In this document: piece after piece, positions 52,283 to 64,000 of the stretch
How positions within the stretch are numbered: the first letter of the stretch is position 1
Layout: each line of letters begins with the position of its first letter
Source of the DNA: Pyrocephalus nanus
Taxonomy: Eukaryota; Chordata; Aves; Passeriformes; Tyrannidae
DNA length: 64,000 nucleotides
Reading direction: 5' to 3'
Assembly (NCBI GenBank): GCA_038380795.1
Contig: CM076270.1
Location: forward strand, 23,204,001-23,268,000
Notes under the pieces: model-generated
Seen by the model: only the letters and a program-made list of their open reading frames with translations
The model's database searches: none
What the model was told of the DNA's origin: nothing
Position numbers and translations under genes: made by a program

Positions 52283-52358
52283 ATTGTAGGATCCAATCCC
52301 ATGCCCACTGAAGTCAATGGAAGTTCTCTCATTGATTTCAATGTTTAAAGGATCATGC
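52283..52358 (-). repeat. palindromic repeat-like element in the DNER 3'UTR
   Basis: The arms CACTGAAGTCAATG (52,306-52,319) and CATTGATTTCAATG (52,330-52,343) are complementary at 12 of 14 positions around a 10-base loop, with GGATC motifs further out on both sides. From memory, the CATTGAxxTCAATG core flanked by GATCC/GGATC is common in old palindromic repeats of turtle and crocodilian genomes. I therefore suggest a decayed ancient sauropsid or amniote repeat, but I cannot name the family. Confidence 0.4.
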
Positions 52359-53007
52359 CCTTACTTTGCCTCAAGAGGCACTTTAATTATTATACAAGGC
52401 CTAGCCTGAATAACTATTACAAAAATGTCAAACATCAACTCAAGAGTATGTTTTAGCAACTTTCAGGAAATAATGGAGAAATAGGTTATCTATCCATGCA
52501 TGGAATAAGGCAAAAGCTAATTCATTCAGATTAGGAATAATAATTTTTACTAGTTTCTTTTTCACAACACAAACATTTTAGACTTTTTTAATTAATGGAT
52601 ATATTATATATCATATTATGCTTCACATTTTTCCTACCTCTACTGAGAAAGCTGGCACTGACATGTCATAAAGAACTCCTCGTTAATTATTGTTTTCTGT
52701 TCTGTAACAACCACAAGAAACTCATCTGGGTTTAGTAATAGTGTCTACCAAGAAAAAAGCACACACTATCATAAGCTTATAGTTTATAGAGCTCAAGGTA
52801 CATTAAAATGTAAATCATGAAGTTCACAAATTCTGTTTTAAAATATTTTTCCAAACTAAAAGCTGCAGAAAATTGGTTCTTAAATATTCTACAGAAAATT
52901 CTGAAGCATCTAATGGTTTAAATTACTTATGCTGTCTTCTTAAAAATATTTAAATTAGGTTAGTAGCCCATCCTTTTGAAAAATAATCCAAAAAAAGATA
53001 CACTAGA

Positions 53008-53119
53008 TTACAAATCTTTTGTCTTGATCAGTGTAACCAAAGGTTTATCATCTGGGCTGTAATCTTCATAAGCAATGGGGGTTGCATCATACATTGCAGG
53101 TCGTGATTTCTTGCCAAAC
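53008..53119 (-). CDS. DNER: DNER last coding exon (C-terminal tail)
   Basis: DNER (delta and notch-like EGF repeat containing) is a single-pass neuronal membrane protein that acts at cell contacts as an atypical Notch ligand, for example between Purkinje cells and Bergmann glia. This minus-strand exon encodes the last 36 residues, from FGKKSRPAMYD to the terminus LIKTKDL, then TAA at 53,008-53,010. It is nearly identical to the human tail as I recall it. The tail contains YEDY within IAYEDYSPDDKP, a tyrosine-containing stretch close to the end. The acceptor is TTTCCAG at 53,120-53,121. The first base completes an Arg codon (AG|G) begun in the previous exon. Confidence 0.97.
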
Positions 53120-56100
53120 CTGGAAACAAAAGAAAACTTCTGGTGACAAACAGAAGTGTTAATGAGTTCATGGCAACAACAGACTAAGTCATGGAATGTG
53201 ATCAGAAACAAAGCCAGAGACCTCAGATGAACTCTAAATTGCATTGCAACACGCCAGAAGCACAGAAGTTTAAATATCTCAACTATGATTCTTGAAATAC
53301 ATGTATCAACTACAAAAAACTTTAGAAATCTTCTTGCAAACAAGAAACAGATTCCAAAGCAAAGGCTACAGGAACTCTGCTGTGGAATTTTGCAGTATCA
53401 GAATATGGGAAGACTGAAGAAGATGAGAGGGCAGGATTTTATTTTCAAGCTGGTCTGACAACCAATGTTGTTTTTGAATAACAAAAAACCCCAACCAAAC
53501 AAACAAACAAAAAAAATCAAGGGAAGATGAGGTAAAAAATAGTCAAGTATTCTTAATTATTGACCTGATGCAGAGAAAACAATAACACAGAAAGAGAGAG
53601 ACTTATTTATGCAGCCATCCCCACTATGGATTTTTATCCATTTATGTGCTCTAAAAGGTCTATATTAATTTAAGCTGTGCACACTGGGAGGTAAAATCCT
53701 GAAAACTTCAGATTTTCAGGACAATATTTAGCCCAAACCAAAATTAACTGGCTTTTCTTCCAAGATGTTTATGCAACTTCCTGACTTCCAATTTCATTCT
53801 CGAGTGTTTTCAGTGATCTGGAATTGCTGACAAAACTGAAATGGCTGAAAGAATTACGATATATATGGTGAACATTTCATTTTTCAAAGTCCTTCAGCTG
53901 CCAATAAGGCCAAACTAGATACATTCCCATGCATGAATGTCTGCCTTCTTCTATAGATTGTTTTAATAAATACACACAGAGCTCATTTTCTCATCAGCAT
54001 CACGGTGGAGAAACCTGATTTTCGGCAAATGAGAAAAAAATTTCAAGAACTGAATGAAGGAATCAAGTTAATGGCATCTTACTAAACCAGAGGCAGCACT
54101 GAATTCTGAATCACCCTTTTTCAGCATCATTTTCAAGGATTTAAAAGAAATAGAGCTTTGCAGAGACACAAATGATGATGAACATTCTCCGGAAGTGTAA
54201 GTCAAATTTTCCCCTTTCTGACAGGTACAGAACACGTGGCTCGTTGCACACAGTGAAGTAGTAGAACATTTATCCTCTTGTGCAGGTCAGGGTTGACATG
54301 TGCCCCTAATTAAAAGAGGCTGAGAAAAGACCACAGCACATGTGCAAGTAGTTTGTGGCCCGATGGAGCCATCGAGCTGGTTGACCACACTGCTTTGATC
54401 AGGTGGCTCCAAAGGCAGTTCCTGCTCACAACAGTAAACAGAGTCAACACAAACCTCAGGGGTTTATGTTAAAGGCAGAATTGTTAAATGGGAACTCTTC
54501 ATTCAGTGGGTGTGCATCTGCACAAGGACGCTTCGCTGTCATTTAATTGACGGCATAAAAGAATACGTAAAACAATTACCAGCACAATCCGCAAGAGGCA
54601 ACGATTCAAGGGGTAATAAAAAGTGAAAAGGTGCAGGTCCCTGCCAGAGTGTGCTGGATCAATCAGTCACCTGCTTACAATGAATGCACACACAAACAAG
54701 TGAATAAAGATTTCTTCCAGGGCAATCAAATATAAGATTATTCACCTAGCAAAGGGTGTACACCTTGAGGGGAAATCTTAATCCTGGTAAGTAGTGAGCC
54801 TGGAAAAAGCCTGGAGGAACAAGATGGATAATCATTCTGACATTGGCCATACTGTGTCTGGAGAACAATTATGTGCTTGGATCAGTAAACAGAGTGTAGC
54901 AGTAGCTCTAGGGAAGTTCTACAGCCTCTCCATTCAGATTTGCTGTGTCCATTCATGGTGATGATGATGTTCCAACGTGTGCATCAGAGATACTTTCCAG
55001 TGGCACAGGGATCATCACAAAGTAAAATAAATGAAATAAGAATTAGAAAAGCATTGAATAAGGGCAACCTCTGTGTAGCTTGAGAGAGATCAAGGGTTCT
55101 GTGACAATTCTGAGGACAGTATATATTCCTTGTAGGAATTCTTGGCACAGTTAGCTCTGTGTGTGCGTGTGTGACAGAGACTGCAAATCTACTTCGCGTA
55201 TGGAATGGTCTTACTTACAGCAAGTACTGGATTAGTAATTACCAAATTAAAAAAAAATACTGAAAAAGATGAAGAAATAATTTTAAAATAAATTATTAGA
55301 TATGAAGCAGGTATCCACACTCCCTGGACACCTACTGACTTTGACAGAAACCTCGCGTTTAAAGAAAATAATTTACTCACTTTTCCTGAGGTCTCCATTT
55401 TCTGAAATTACTAATATGTTTGGATATCTCACTGTGAAGGGAATTATTTCCAGAAAATGCTGACTTGTCTATTATTTGAAAGTAGATTATTTAGATGCAG
55501 CAATTCTGAAAATTTAGATCTTGGTATTTATATATGCAGATTTAGGAGTTTATGCAAAAATAACTATGAAAGTTGTGTTCCTTTTCCTGGATTGAATTTA
55601 CCAAAGCAGTGGTTTATATCTTTCTGAAACCAAAATAAACGCAACAATCTTCACATTAAACCTCTGTGAATTATCTGACTTGGCAGCTCTATCTTGGATT
55701 TTTATAGGACATCCATTCTCTGAGAGACACAGAGAATTATTTAGAATGAAAACATTCATTTTCATTTGCATGAGGTAGAAACACCTTTTCCGAGATAGGG
55801 AAACCATTTATTGACAATAATGTAATTTCTAACTGTATAATAAAAATAAAAAAAAAATCATGAATCTATCCCAGTCTAAGAACTTCTTCCAAGTTTATTT
55901 TACCATGATGATAACTTGGAGTTTTCTTAAACTTTTGCCTTCAGTAATAAGCAGAGTTTCACTCACAGTAATCTAGACAGCAGCGATAAAGACCTGAACT
56001 AACCCAGCTGCCAAGATTAGAAAGGTTTCCTACAGGAAATCTTTTATCATTTTCATTATCTGCCAGTGAAACTGTAAAAAGCAAGACAAATTCTGACTGT

Positions 56101-57089
56101 AAAGAGCCTGCCTTGCTGGTACACTTTTCCTTGGGACCCTTAGATAGAAAGCTGTCAGATTTGCTTTAAGAAATCAGTTTAAAAAAACCCCAAGTGTTTG
56201 ACACTTTGTCAGAAGATGAATTCCAGCCCTTGGGGAAGTGCAAAGTACAACTTCAACCACTGGTAACTGGAGAGGACTGGCACACTCATTCAGCCCTGCT
56301 GCAGGAGCAGAGGGAGGTGTTGAATTTGGAAGATGAACAGTATCATTTTGCCCCTTGCTCTCCACCCTTGGAGATGTGTAGCACATAAATGTAGACTTTC
56401 AGAAGGCCAAATAATAAAAAAAAAAAACTTTTTATGGGTGATAAAGTCTGTCCTCTCCCAGTAAGGGAGTTCCCAGGGTGAGTACAGTGTGGAGATGCTG
56501 AGATTCTACCAGGAAAGACAAGACTAAGTGACAAAGGGACCTTCAAGGAAAACTTCAAAGATTTTATCGCTGTGTTAAAATAACTACACACATCTTTCTT
56601 TTTAGAATATTTACCGACCGATGCATTTTGACAATGAACAAATGTTTTACTGCAAACCAAGCTGGAGCACTTTAAAGAGCTACTGCCCAAAGCTGTGATG
56701 TGATTAACTGAGTCCCTGGGAACATCTCATCTGTTTCAGCAACTGGCAACTGCAGTGGTGGTACAATTTAACCCATTTAGCTGTCACTGGAACAGCACTG
56801 GAGCATTCAGAAAATGAATTACCAGCCATCACCAACCAACATGCACAGGAATGTGTCTCCCTCCGCTCTTTTAAGAGCATTTTAGTGGTAGCACAAACAA
56901 ACAAACACTGTGTTTGAATTTGAAGCGATCTTTACAAACTGAAGAAATGGGAAAAAGAAGCAACAAAAATGGATGTTCCACCCTATTAAGAGAGATGTCA
57001 AACACAGACAAAACAGTACTGACCAGGAAGCAAAATGACACAGAGGATCTTGGGGAGAGGAAAAATCTGTCATTACTGTAATGCAAATC

Positions 57090-57109
57090 AAAAAAAAAAA
57101 AAAAAAAAA
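57090..57109. repeat. poly-A tract (20 A) with CAAA tail
   Basis: Twenty A followed by CAAACAAACC in the last DNER intron. No retroelement body was recognised. Confidence 0.9.
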
Positions 57110-57388
57110 CAAACAAACCAACAAGCAAGTTTCTTTTTCAGATGTATGAAGAGGAATGCCATAAATAAGGTGCAGGAGGTGATTATTCAGTTTATTTGGT
57201 TCATATAAACTTTCCCACAGAGAACTACTTCTAGTGTTTGGGGCCCCCTCATCAAAATTAAAACAAGAAAGACAATGTGAGTGTGTCCAGGAAGACAATG
57301 AAGAAGCTGAAATGATGCAGGAGGGGATACTGGAAGAATGGGCTAGTTAAATCCAGGGAAGAAAAAATTCTTTTGCTTTTTATTATTT

Positions 57389-57406
57389 AAAAAAAAAAAA
57401 AAAAAA
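57389..57406. repeat. poly-A tract (18 A)
   Basis: Eighteen A in the last DNER intron, 280 bases from the previous tract. Confidence 0.9.
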
Positions 57407-58139
57407 GGTGTGGGGGAAACATCACCTGATGTATAAGTGATACAAACAGTCATAAATTCTTCCTCATGGCAGCCTGAAGAGCAGTAAGAAAGAAGTAATC
57501 TAGTTCACAGCAAAGAAAATCCAGGTTGGATTTTAGGAAAGCTTTTTTTAACTCTATTCAAGTCCTTTGGAGATTTTAAAACACAATTGTTGGCAGGGAG
57601 CTAGGTATATTTAATGCTATATCAGTGCAATGGCTTACACTTCAGCTCTCAAATCCCTTCCAGTTCTACTTTTGTATAATTCTGACACCCAATGCTCTGT
57701 CTTGCAAGTGCTCTGTTAAAATTAAAAGTTAAAAAATTTCTGTCTCTAGGAAAGCAAGTAAGAAAGGAGCACAAAAATCAGTGAGGTGAAGAGAATCTCA
57801 CTAAATAACCTGGTAAATCAGTCACAAAACTGAACATGCCTTTGCTGTCTGATCGTGTTGCTTGTGTGTATCAGTTAAAGGGTCTGACAGGCTGAGAACC
57901 CACTTCACCAGTTACACCACATAAATCCAGAGTAACTCCATCTCTTTCAAGGAGTTTTGCTGTATGATCACACTTCAGATGAGAACAGAAGAGGGATCAA
58001 AAAAGAGCTACCAGCAATGCCAGTGATCCCAGTGAAGCTGCCCATTCATTCTCCACCAGCAGCAGTCAGATGCACCATGCATGGACCAAAATTACACACT
58101 GCAACAGCTTTCTACCAAATCACCACCCCCAGAACAAAC

Positions 58140-58386
58140 CTGGCATGTCGGATAGAAGCAATTGCACTGCTGAATTCACTGTCGATGCTCCTGCAGTTGT
58201 AAAATTCTTCATAGGCGGGTCTGGAAGAGCCCTGGTATTCGATGCGGCTGATGCGGCAGATCCCCACGATCAGGATGATCAGCATCAGGACAAAGGCCAC
58301 ACACAGGGCCCCGATGATGATGTAGAGGGAGTGACGAGGCATATTTGTTAGGCTCTCTGCCATGTGCCCAGATTTCCACTGCAGAT
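58140..58386 (-). CDS. DNER: DNER transmembrane and cytoplasmic exon
   Basis: This minus-strand exon begins LQWKSGHMAESLTNMP (short juxtamembrane stalk). It then encodes the single transmembrane helix, about 24 hydrophobic residues from YIIIGALCVAF to LIVGI, and a cytoplasmic part with RISRIEYQGSSRPAYEEF and NCRSIDSEF. YEEF fits the tyrosine-based sorting motif YxxPhi, reported for DNER as directing it to dendrites. The basic CRISR directly after the helix follows the positive-inside rule for a type I protein. Length 247 nt: two bases complete a His codon from the previous exon, 81 full codons follow, then AG of the next Arg. The acceptor is TGGCAG at 58,387-58,388; the donor is AG|GTTTGT. 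Sequence matches human DNER almost residue for residue as I recall it. Confidence 0.97.
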
Positions 58387-61300
58387 CTGCCAGGAAGAAA
58401 TAAAAGTTTACCGTTAATTAGTATTTTACATCCATCCTGCTGAATGGAACTGGTTTATGACAGCTCATTTTCAATATTGCTGGCTTTTGAAGTTGGGGGG
58501 ATATGGAATTTCTCAGGCTCTGTTACTGGTACATCACCATGCCTAACATGCCACAAATTTGAACAGGACTATCCTAAACCTTCGCTCATCTTTTTTTGCA
58601 GATTTTAAGGTCATGTGGGAACACCTGTCTAGTTCCATATCCATCTCCTGTATAATGCAAGTCAAAGAAAGTCACAAATTTATGCTTAGATTATGTTATT
58701 TTATACTTTAGGCTCTCTAAAGGCAGGCTGGTTTTATGCAAAAGCTTTTAGTAACCCAACAATTCTCTGTGCAGTTTGTTCTAATTGTGAAGATTTCCAC
58801 TAAAATAATTTATTTAACCTGTATTAAACATGCTTGGTTTCTAATTTGAAATGCAGGCTTTTTTAATGCCTTTCTCCACCAGGGTGCAGAGACTTCAAAA
58901 CCAGCATTTCAAGGATAAAAAGGGTATTTCATAAGGTTCCACAATAGTGAGCCCACTAGAGTCTTTTCTCAAGCATAATTTCCCTGAGAGCCTCAAAGCA
59001 GACCTTAAAGCAAAGCCAATGTGGAAGAGGCTTCTTGTATTTATGTATTCCAGATCTTCTCCATAAATATTCTTCATCCTCAAACTATTGCCTATCAATG
59101 CCAAACAGATTTTCTATCAGCTGCTTATGTTCTCAGATCTGCTTTTCTCCAGCATGGGTCAATGTATTTCTAATTAACCTGTACTTCCCTCCAGGGTTCG
59201 TTTCTGGCAGCCTTTTAAGCCTGTGGACTCATAAATTATTTCAAACCAGGAACAGAATTGAATCCTACTGACTGACTACAGAAATGTGACACTCTGCAAA
59301 AGTTATTTCTAGCAGGTGACTGTTCCCTTTTCAAATGTACTTCTGCTTTGCTCTAGTTTAGAAACTCCCTGTACTTAACCACGAACACTCTGCGAACAGG
59401 GCTACCAAAAATGCTCTGGACTTGTGCATGCTTTGGGACAGTTAAGATAATCTCAGAAGCCACCCCTCAAGGATGTTGATGATGGCAGATAATTGATTCA
59501 AGCACCTGAGCTGAAAGCACCAGTTTAGTGGCATCTGCAGATAAAATCTCCATCGAGGGTGGAAATACAGGAGGATGTATAAAGACAGGAAAAAAAATCC
59601 ATTTTAGAGGAAGGCAGTGGGAAAGTCTGAAGCTGTAACACACCCAAGTGGTATGGAGAAATGGTTGCTCTTTGTAACAACAATAAAGGCTGTCCCAGAA
59701 CACCTCTCAGCTTGGGCTGCTCAGACTTTTTATCCAGAAATGTGAGCTGGGCTTAAAGGGCTGGCTGCTCGTTTGGGTTATCTCCTTCAGAGATCAGTAG
59801 AGTTGTGATCAGCCTGAATCAGTCAGTGATTAAATGTTCCTAAAGTGCTGTTGCTGCAGTTTGCCCAGTCAGGATGTGAGGGAGAGAATACAGCTGTGCT
59901 GTGTGCAAAGTTTGGGAAGGGTTTCTATTTCTGTTCTGCAGCACATTTGTCACACCCAGTGGCTTCTGTCAGGTTGTCAGACTGGGCCGAATTCAGATCT
60001 AAAGTGTTCAGATCTATGGCAAGACAGCTCTGATTTAGATTCCGTGTCTTCCATCTCTGGATGACAAAGATGAGGGAAATGTCTTCCTTTTTCCCTCACC
60101 AGTTCAAAATACGAAGATTAACAGTATATTAGAAAATATTAAAGGAAAATATGACAGCTCAAAATCAGAGGATTTTCAGTTGTTATGTTAATGTTCATAG
60201 AATTAAGAATTAGGTTTCAATGCACACCACACAGCCTGTAGTAGAAATTCTTCATAATGTTAGTTTTCAAGTAACCACATGGTTTGGCATCCCTCAGCAA
60301 TTACATTAATAATTACAAAAATGGCAAAGGTAATTATATAAACAAATAAGCAGCAGGAATAAGAGAATTCATATGAGACATTTGTAAGCATTTTTACAGG
60401 GAATGCTCCATTAACTTTTTAGGCAAATGCATTTTGTTGTGAAAGGAAGACTATCCTCTTTATAATTAAGACCAATTTAGTCCTATTTAATTTCAATTGC
60501 TAATACAGGGAAGGACCATAAGATGATACAATAAATATCACAGTTCATCCAGGCAACACACACGTTGTCTAGTTTGTTGTATGTACAACACTAGAAAATT
60601 AAGGAGAGCAGTTTGACAAGAAGATAACCCTGAAATCCTGTTGAGATAGACACTTTAAGCAGCTAAACCAGCTGGTGAAAAAAATGTGGAACTATTAATA
60701 GTAAATAGGGTGGTTCTACAAAAAAAATACTAAGCACCAACAGCCTCCTGCATGGCTAGTAACAGATAATCACAAAAGATAAAATGAACAACTCCCAAAC
60801 ACCAGTTTGTGCCCCACTTTGAGAAGCCTCAAGCCTGACTTCAGGTCTTTTTTCTGGGTGTCAGAGGGATGGTTCAGTGCAAAGGAAGTCAGTACAGGGT
60901 GTTTAAACTTAACTTCTACCACATTATTAGCTATTATCTTCAAACTGCTGAGACAATAAATATGATAAGGAGAACTAGAAAGATGAACAGAAGTAGATTT
61001 ACTAATAAATTCAAATTTTAGAGCTCAGAGAAATCTTCTAGTGAGATCACAAGTGCTGCACCTGCTCATAAAAGAGCTGGATATGGCCTTTCTATGTATG
61101 ATTACAATTGGTTTTCAATCAATTCATAGCTCTGGGAAAGACAGTGACTACAAAGATCTTCCCATGGCTACATAGATCTGTAGAAAAAAAAAAAAATCTG
61201 CAGATCAAAATGCTTTTAAATTCTTTCTGCAAAGTGATTTCCTCAAAACTCAGTCCCTATCTGTCTGCATAATCCTTTATATACCTGTTAAAATCCAAGT

Positions 61301-63160
61301 TCTTTAGGAAAGCTTCCACAGCTTTGAGTGGGAGCCACTGCATTGGTTGGAGAGGCTGCATGTCCATGTTTACACCTTACTGAAAAAAACATTGGGAACC
61401 CTCAAATTTTAAACTAAGTTGTTCCTCAAAATGTATCTTTTTGTGGCTATAAAAAGATTTTATATGTCCTCTATTATTATTACATACATGCACTCTATTA
61501 ACTATCACCATTTGCTGGATAAAAAGCACAGTAATTTCACTCTTCAGCTGAGTACAATTGCCATGAAAAATGTGATCTGATTTATTCTCTCCACATTGAG
61601 ATGGAAAGAAAAGGTCTAAGATTTCTGGTTGAGAATCAGCCTTGCACAGTATTATTAATGCCAGTGAACACTCAGGTGATTCCCTGTTTCCTGTCACAGT
61701 CACAACACAAAAGCACTTGCACCCTCAGCAGGGGGAAGCAGAATTATTTGAGGAGCTGGACAGTAGAAAAGGCAGAATTCCATGGCCTTGCTGCTCAGCT
61801 TGGACACGAACATTTCAGGTGTCACTAACAACAGCCTCGTGAGGAAAAGGTCATCTGAACACCTTTTAGCATCAGTAACAAGGCACACAGATAGCACACA
61901 GCACTGTGCTCCCCACATCCCACTGGCTCCCTGCACACAGGGAAGTGTGGGTGCCATTTACAGAGGCAACAGAAAGGCAGTGCTGTCACCACCTCTGAGC
62001 CAGCTGGCAATGGTCTGCTGCAGTCTCTGCTTACTACAGAAAGCACGGGAACTGAATTTACTCGTTCAAAGTGAGGACTAACATCAAGAACATCAAGAAC
62101 CGAATCAATTTTTAAAAGCCATCAATACGTTTAAGTAAAGTTTTAAGTAACAGAAAGTAAAAAATAGAAGCTTCCTATGGTTCTCATGTAAATGAGATAT
62201 AGAAAACATTTTTTACTCCAGCCTTTGTGTTTTATTAACCTATCACCTATCCCTGCACCATTAACTGTGCTAACAAACTTGTATATCTGTATAATGGCTC
62301 AAAGGGATATATGACCACAGTGCCTGGAGCATTCAAGCAGTTCAACTCACAGCTGAATTCCCTGGTAAAGACAACATCTCTAGCCCAGGAACAAGACATC
62401 AGGGAAATACGAAGCAGCTCTGTGAGCAGCAGAACTAATGAAGCCTAATTTCCATTTTAACTCTTCCACAGTTCATTCTTTCTGCCTCTCATGGACTCTC
62501 CACTGCTCTATAAGGGTGCACCTACAGTGAAGCTTCTCTCTAAATTAAGAAACAAGATCACATTGAAGCTGTTCCTTCCCTAGGCCCACCAGTGGAACCT
62601 CTCTAAGTCTTACTAAATGCTTTGGAAATATTTTGGTTTGGAGCCCTTCTCCTTTGTAACAAATTTGGCACAAACTGGCCTGTGGTTGGAAAAGTTTTTC
62701 CTGGAAGAGTTGGTAAGTGCACAATTACATAGAACAAGTTTCCTTAGGTAAGCAAGTTCAAAATTGTTCTGCTGAAACATCACTAGAACTGCAGGTGCTC
62801 AGAAGTTGAAACAAATATGTCAGGACAGTGCTTATAGTGCCATGAAAGTACACTCTACCCAAAGTATGACAGTAAGCTCTGAAGCATAAACACAATTAAA
62901 AGGCAAACTGCTCAGTGCCCAGCTGTGAGACAGCATCTCTGACAGCCTAGTCCAACACCTCTCAAAATAGGATGCCCAGAAACAGAATTTTTTAACTTTC
63001 TCAGCCCCTTCTGAAGTGTTATGGCCTAAAACGAAATGAATTTAACATGATTTTGATAATTTACATGTGATTCAGAGTATTTGTGCAGACAGAGACAAAT
63101 ATAAGTTTCTTTAATATAACTTATAATTCATAGACATTTTCAGAGAAGTACAAAACTTAC
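58387..63160 (-). other. DNER: DNER intron before the transmembrane exon
   Basis: About 4.8 kb with a strong donor (TAC|GTAAGT at 63,155-63,160) and acceptor TTCCTGGCAG. It is A/T-rich, with no recognised gene or repeat family and only short chance frames. Confidence 0.9.
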
Positions 63161-63292
63161 GTATTTCGCAGTTTGCACCGACCCACCCATGAGGACAGTG
63201 GCAGGTGTAGCCACCAGGCTGATCAATGCAAGTTCCACCGTGGTGGCACGGGTTGCTGTCACAGTCATTCACATCAACTTCACATTCTTCAC
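63161..63292 (-). CDS. DNER: DNER last EGF-repeat exon
   Basis: This minus-strand exon of 132 nt encodes the end of one EGF repeat (EECE) and the whole last extracellular EGF repeat, from [10 protein letters not shown] to WVGANCEI. All six cysteines are present. DVND before the first cysteine resembles the calcium-binding EGF signature. CDSNPC fits the O-glucosylation consensus CxSxPC. CHHGGTC fits the O-fucosylation consensus Cx4(S/T)[11 protein letters not shown] fits the Asp/Asn beta-hydroxylation consensus. Such modified repeats are typical of Notch receptors and ligands. The exon enters in phase 1, as usual for EGF exons, after the acceptor ATGTAAG at 63,293-63,294, and ends with C of the split His codon before GTAAGT. 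Confidence 0.96.
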
Positions 63293-64000
63293 CTTACATA
63301 GGAAAAAACCCAACAAACACCACAGTTCTATAAGGCAGGTGCCTGACACAGCAAGTTCATTGTCAGCCATGGAACTCCTCTCTTCTTGCAAAACATCTTA
63401 CAGTGCAGCAGCATCTTTAATTCTCAAAACATCAAAATGCTGTACAATAGAAAGCTAATTCTTTCCCAAAGAATGCCCTTTAATTAGCACAGATCAAACC
63501 CCACAATTTGATATCTATAAAAGAGTTATGAATGGGTCTATCTATTACTATCACATTAGATATTACCTTACATGATTAACAGAGCATCAGGTTGTAAATT
63601 ATCTTAGCAGCAGATATTTGGATTACATCAACCATGTCGGTCTAAATACAAGGCCAAAGAATCAAATGGGCTTCTTACCAGGACTCTGGAAGTGTAAATT
63701 GATTCATAAAAAGCACTTTAGGGCTTTTAGCAATTGCATATTAAGGTAATGGAGTGAGTTGTTTCTTGAGCACAGAGTAACGAAGGTCGATGTTAAAACA
63801 TTTCCCAGTTTCGACAGTGTCCAATTAGTATATTGGCTTACCTGGAAGTCTCCAAAATTATATTTTTAAAATACAATCTAGTCTCAAGTAGTAAGGTCAT
63901 AAGGCACATTAAATAGCTGTCAGCTCAGTAAAGACTCTTTAGTAACAGGCTTTTTTTTGCTACAAAGTTCAAAGCAGCTGTAAGTAAAACCAAGCATTTT
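63293..64000 (-). other. DNER: DNER upstream intron (partial)
   Basis: The intron 5' to the last EGF exon runs off the right edge. No further DNER exon or other gene was recognised in these 708 bases. The remaining EGF-repeat exons, signal peptide and promoter of DNER lie beyond the window. Confidence 0.85.

Larger units (their letters stand above)
52025..53007 (-). other. DNER: DNER 3' untranslated region
   Basis: This A/T-rich stretch follows the DNER stop codon on the minus strand and reaches the first canonical poly(A) signal about 955 bases downstream. The resulting 3'UTR of about 1 kb agrees with what I recall for DNER mRNA. Two earlier ATTAAA variants (near 52,588 and 52,384) could give shorter forms. 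It contains an imperfect hairpin at 52,306-52,343. The exact cleavage position is inferred to lie 10-30 bases past the signal. Confidence 0.75.
53120..58139 (-). other. DNER: DNER last intron
   Basis: About 5.0 kb between the transmembrane exon and the final exon. The donor is AG|GTTTGT, a weak match to GTRAGT; the acceptor has a T-rich tract ending TTTCCAG. Poly-A tracts lie at 57,090-57,109 (20 A) and 57,389-57,406 (18 A), and a CAAA-like stretch is near 53,490. No nested gene or transposon was recognised. Confidence 0.9.

Noticed and set aside
53120..53343. Extension of the DNER last-exon frame upstream to a Met
   Set aside because: It is intron sequence read through the TTTCCAG acceptor; DNER homology starts exactly at the splice site.
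9433..57406. The many A/T homopolymers as poly(A) tails of SINEs or processed pseudogenes
   Set aside because: No element body, pseudogene frame or target-site duplication was seen next to any of them.
1..64000. CR1 LINE, endogenous retrovirus or other transposon copies
   Set aside because: Typical CR1 3' ends and reverse-transcriptase, gag or pol frames were looked for by eye and not found. Fragmented old copies could be missed without a RepeatMasker run.

Overview
This window looks like vertebrate nuclear DNA, most likely from a bird and possibly a passerine. Two genes are recognised directly from their protein sequence. Both are on the minus strand and both are cut by the window edges. 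The bird call is an inference: the introns and the intergenic gap are short compared with the mammalian locus, almost no recognisable interspersed repeats are present, and a palindromic sequence in the DNER 3'UTR resembles an old sauropsid repeat. Another sauropsid cannot be excluded.

Layout from left to right. (1) 1-7,452 is PID1 intron 2; the large last PID1 exon, which encodes the PTB domain, lies beyond the left edge. (2) 7,453-7,599 is PID1 coding exon 2. (3) 7,600-39,206 is PID1 intron 1, about 31.6 kb of non-coding DNA. It holds A/T homopolymers, a small CpG-rich patch (about 34,980-35,350), a few perfect hairpins and a triple GATA-site array. (4) 38,600-39,660 is a CpG island containing the ten-codon first coding exon of PID1 (39,207-39,236) and its GC-box promoter. 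(5) 39,661-52,024 is intergenic and carries a second CpG island (about 43,450-43,950) with no recognised gene. (6) 52,025-64,000 is the 3' end of DNER: a 3'UTR of about 980 nt with its poly(A) signal, the last coding exon (53,008-53,119), the transmembrane/cytoplasmic exon (58,140-58,386) and the last EGF-repeat exon (63,161-63,292), separated by introns of about 5.0 and 4.8 kb.

The gene order (DNER 3' end next to PID1 5' end, same strand) matches the human chromosome 2q36 order as I know it, so this is a conserved syntenic block. The products are not known to share a pathway. PID1 is a cytoplasmic PTB-domain adaptor that binds the LRP1 tail and affects insulin signalling. DNER is a neuronal EGF-repeat transmembrane protein acting in Notch signalling between neurons and glia.

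No operon, CRISPR array, intact transposon, provirus, rRNA or tRNA was recognised, and I found no evidence for a novel multi-gene system. The points most worth checking are regulatory or structural: the orphan CpG island, an open reading frame running in-frame upstream of the PID1 start, the intronic CpG cluster, a G-quadruplex-prone minisatellite just inside PID1 intron 1, and a hairpin in the DNER 3'UTR. All exon boundaries were set by hand from GT/AG sites, reading-frame continuity and recalled family sequence.
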